From DASVDK01 sp036562265 [NCBI: Thermodesulfobacteriota bacterium] (lineage in GTDB: Bacteria > DASVDK01), in NCBI GenBank assembly GCA_036562265.1, contig DATCKS010000307.1, forward strand, positions 1 through 6,458: a DNA stretch of 6,458 bases. The letters run 5' to 3'. Under the pieces are notes generated by a model. The model worked only from the letters and a program-made list of their open reading frames with translations. It was not told the origin of the DNA and made no database searches. Position numbers and translations under genes: made by a program. Shown here piece by piece: positions 5,643 through 6,458 of this stretch; position 1 is the stretch's first letter; the number at the start of each line of letters is the position of its first letter.

Positions 5643-6458
5643 ACCTCCACCGGCTGCGCGTCTTCCGGGCCGTGGCCGAGCGGATGAGCTTCTCGGCCGC
5701 CGCCGAGCAGCTCTACCTCACGCAGCCGGCCGTGAGCCTCCAGGTGCGCGCCCTCGAGCGGAGCCTCGGGGTCAGGCTCTTCGATCGCACCGGCGGCCGG
5801 CTCGCGCTCACGCCGGCCGGGGAGGCGCTGCTCCGGTCGGCCGCGACCATCCTCAACGCCGAGGACGAGGCGCGAAGGGTCATCGACGAACTCCGGGGGG
5901 CGTCGGCCGGCCGGCTCATCGTGGCGGCCAACACGACCGGCGGCATGTACCTCGTCCCGCGGCTCATCGCCGCCTTCCGCGCCGAGGCGCCCAGGGTGCA
6001 GATCGACCTCGACGTCGACGCCACCGATCGGATCTGCGAGCGCGTGGCGCAGGGGATGGTCGACCTCGGCTTCGTCGGCGGGCCGATCGAGGACCGCCGG
6101 CTCGCGGTCGAGCCGGTCGTGGACGACCGCCTGGTGCTGATCGCGTCCCCGGCGAACCCGCTGGCGCAGCGGAGGCGGCGGCGGCTCTCGCTCGAGCGCC
6201 TCGCGGCCGAACCGCTGATCGTGCCGGAGCCCGCCTCCCGCACGCGCCTCCTCGTCGAGCGGCGGCTGCGCGAGGCGGGGCTCCCCTTCCGGCCCGCGGC
6301 GCAGATGGTCGGGACCGAGGCGGTCAAGAAGGCGGTCGAGGCGAACCTCGGCGTCGCCTTCGTGTCGAGCTACGCCGTCGAGGGCGAACTCGCCCTGGGC
6401 CGCCTCGTCCGTCTCGAACTCGACGACTTCGCCATCGTCCGCCCGATCGTCATGGTCC
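5639..6458 (+). CDS. LysR-type transcription regulator, 3' end cut by the window
   Basis: Tetrameric DNA-binding regulator that usually responds to a small metabolite; 273 residues are visible and some 20-40 are missing at the C-terminus. The winged helix-turn-helix covers 1-60: [20 protein letters not shown] at 6-25, [17 protein letters not shown] at 28-44, [19 protein letters not shown] at 47-65. A linker helix runs to about 89, and the co-inducer domain starts at [10 protein letters not shown] (91-100). [15 protein letters not shown] at 99-113 and [19 protein letters not shown] at 225-243 resemble the CysL/CbbR/YeiE branch, but the effector cannot be named. An unusual basic run, RRRRR, occupies 178-182. 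The ATG is embedded in the pyrD stop (ATGA), implying translational coupling and co-transcription. The regulated gene may lie to the right, outside the window. No stop occurs before the end. Confidence 0.93.
   Translation, partial: MNLHRLRVFRAVAERMSFSAAAEQLYLTQPAVSLQVRALERSLGVRLFDRTGGRLALTPAGEALLRSAATILNAEDEARRVIDELRGASAGRLIVAANTTGGMYLVPRLIAAFRAEAPRVQIDLDVDATDRICERVAQGMVDLGFVGGPIEDRRLAVEPVVDDRLVLIASPANPLAQRRRRRLSLERLAAEPLIVPEPASRTRLLVERRLREAGLPFRPAAQMVGTEAVKKAVEANLGVAFVSSYAVEGELALGRLVRLELDDFAIVRPIVMV

Noticed and set aside
5713-6327. 204-residue minus-strand frame opposite the LysR gene
   Set aside because: Ser/Arg-rich antisense shadow; the plus-strand frame is a clear LysR regulator.

Overview
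The window is a very GC-rich bacterial stretch. Almost every codon of the real genes ends in G or C, which is why long spurious ORFs appear on all strands. It encodes eight proteins: five complete recognisable or semi-recognisable housekeeping and regulatory genes, two short proteins I cannot assign, and a gene cut at each end (the first lacks only one base). The phylum cannot be fixed from sequence alone. A high-GC Gram-negative-type bacterium (for example Acidobacteriota or a proteobacterium-like lineage) fits the quinone-linked (class 2) PyrD, the bacterial inositol-3-phosphate synthase, the signal peptide protein and an apparent leaderless promoter. This is inference.

Layout, left to right: (1) inositol-3-phosphate synthase (+, 1-1334); (2) unassigned 135-aa protein (-, 1353-1760), convergent with it; (3) small secreted protein (+, 1830-2207), divergent from it; (4) cold-shock domain protein (-, 2204-2434), whose stop codon shares one CTAG with the stop of gene 3; (5) Crp/Fnr-family regulator (+, 2626-3423), divergent from the cold-shock gene across a 191-bp region holding a CRP-like site and a strong inverted repeat; (6) fumarylacetoacetate hydrolase-family enzyme (-, 3573-4532), convergent with gene 5 across a 149-bp gap with a 13-bp-stem hairpin; (7) pyrD (+, 4614-5642), divergent from gene 6 across 81 bp that hold both promoters; (8) LysR-type regulator (+, 5639 to the window end), overlapping the pyrD stop by ATGA.

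The genes do not form a pathway operon. Strand alternates at every junction except the last, so most genes look like single transcription units, and the three divergent gaps are where control should lie. The only clear translational coupling is pyrD-lysR. I see no mobile element, CRISPR array, RNA gene or phage gene, and no convincing new multi-gene system. The most interesting signals are small-scale: a textbook TATAAT placed seven bases before the pyrD ATG (leaderless start), convergent genes sharing one CTAG with terminator-like hairpins inside each other's coding ends, and operator-like repeats between the cold-shock and Crp/Fnr genes.
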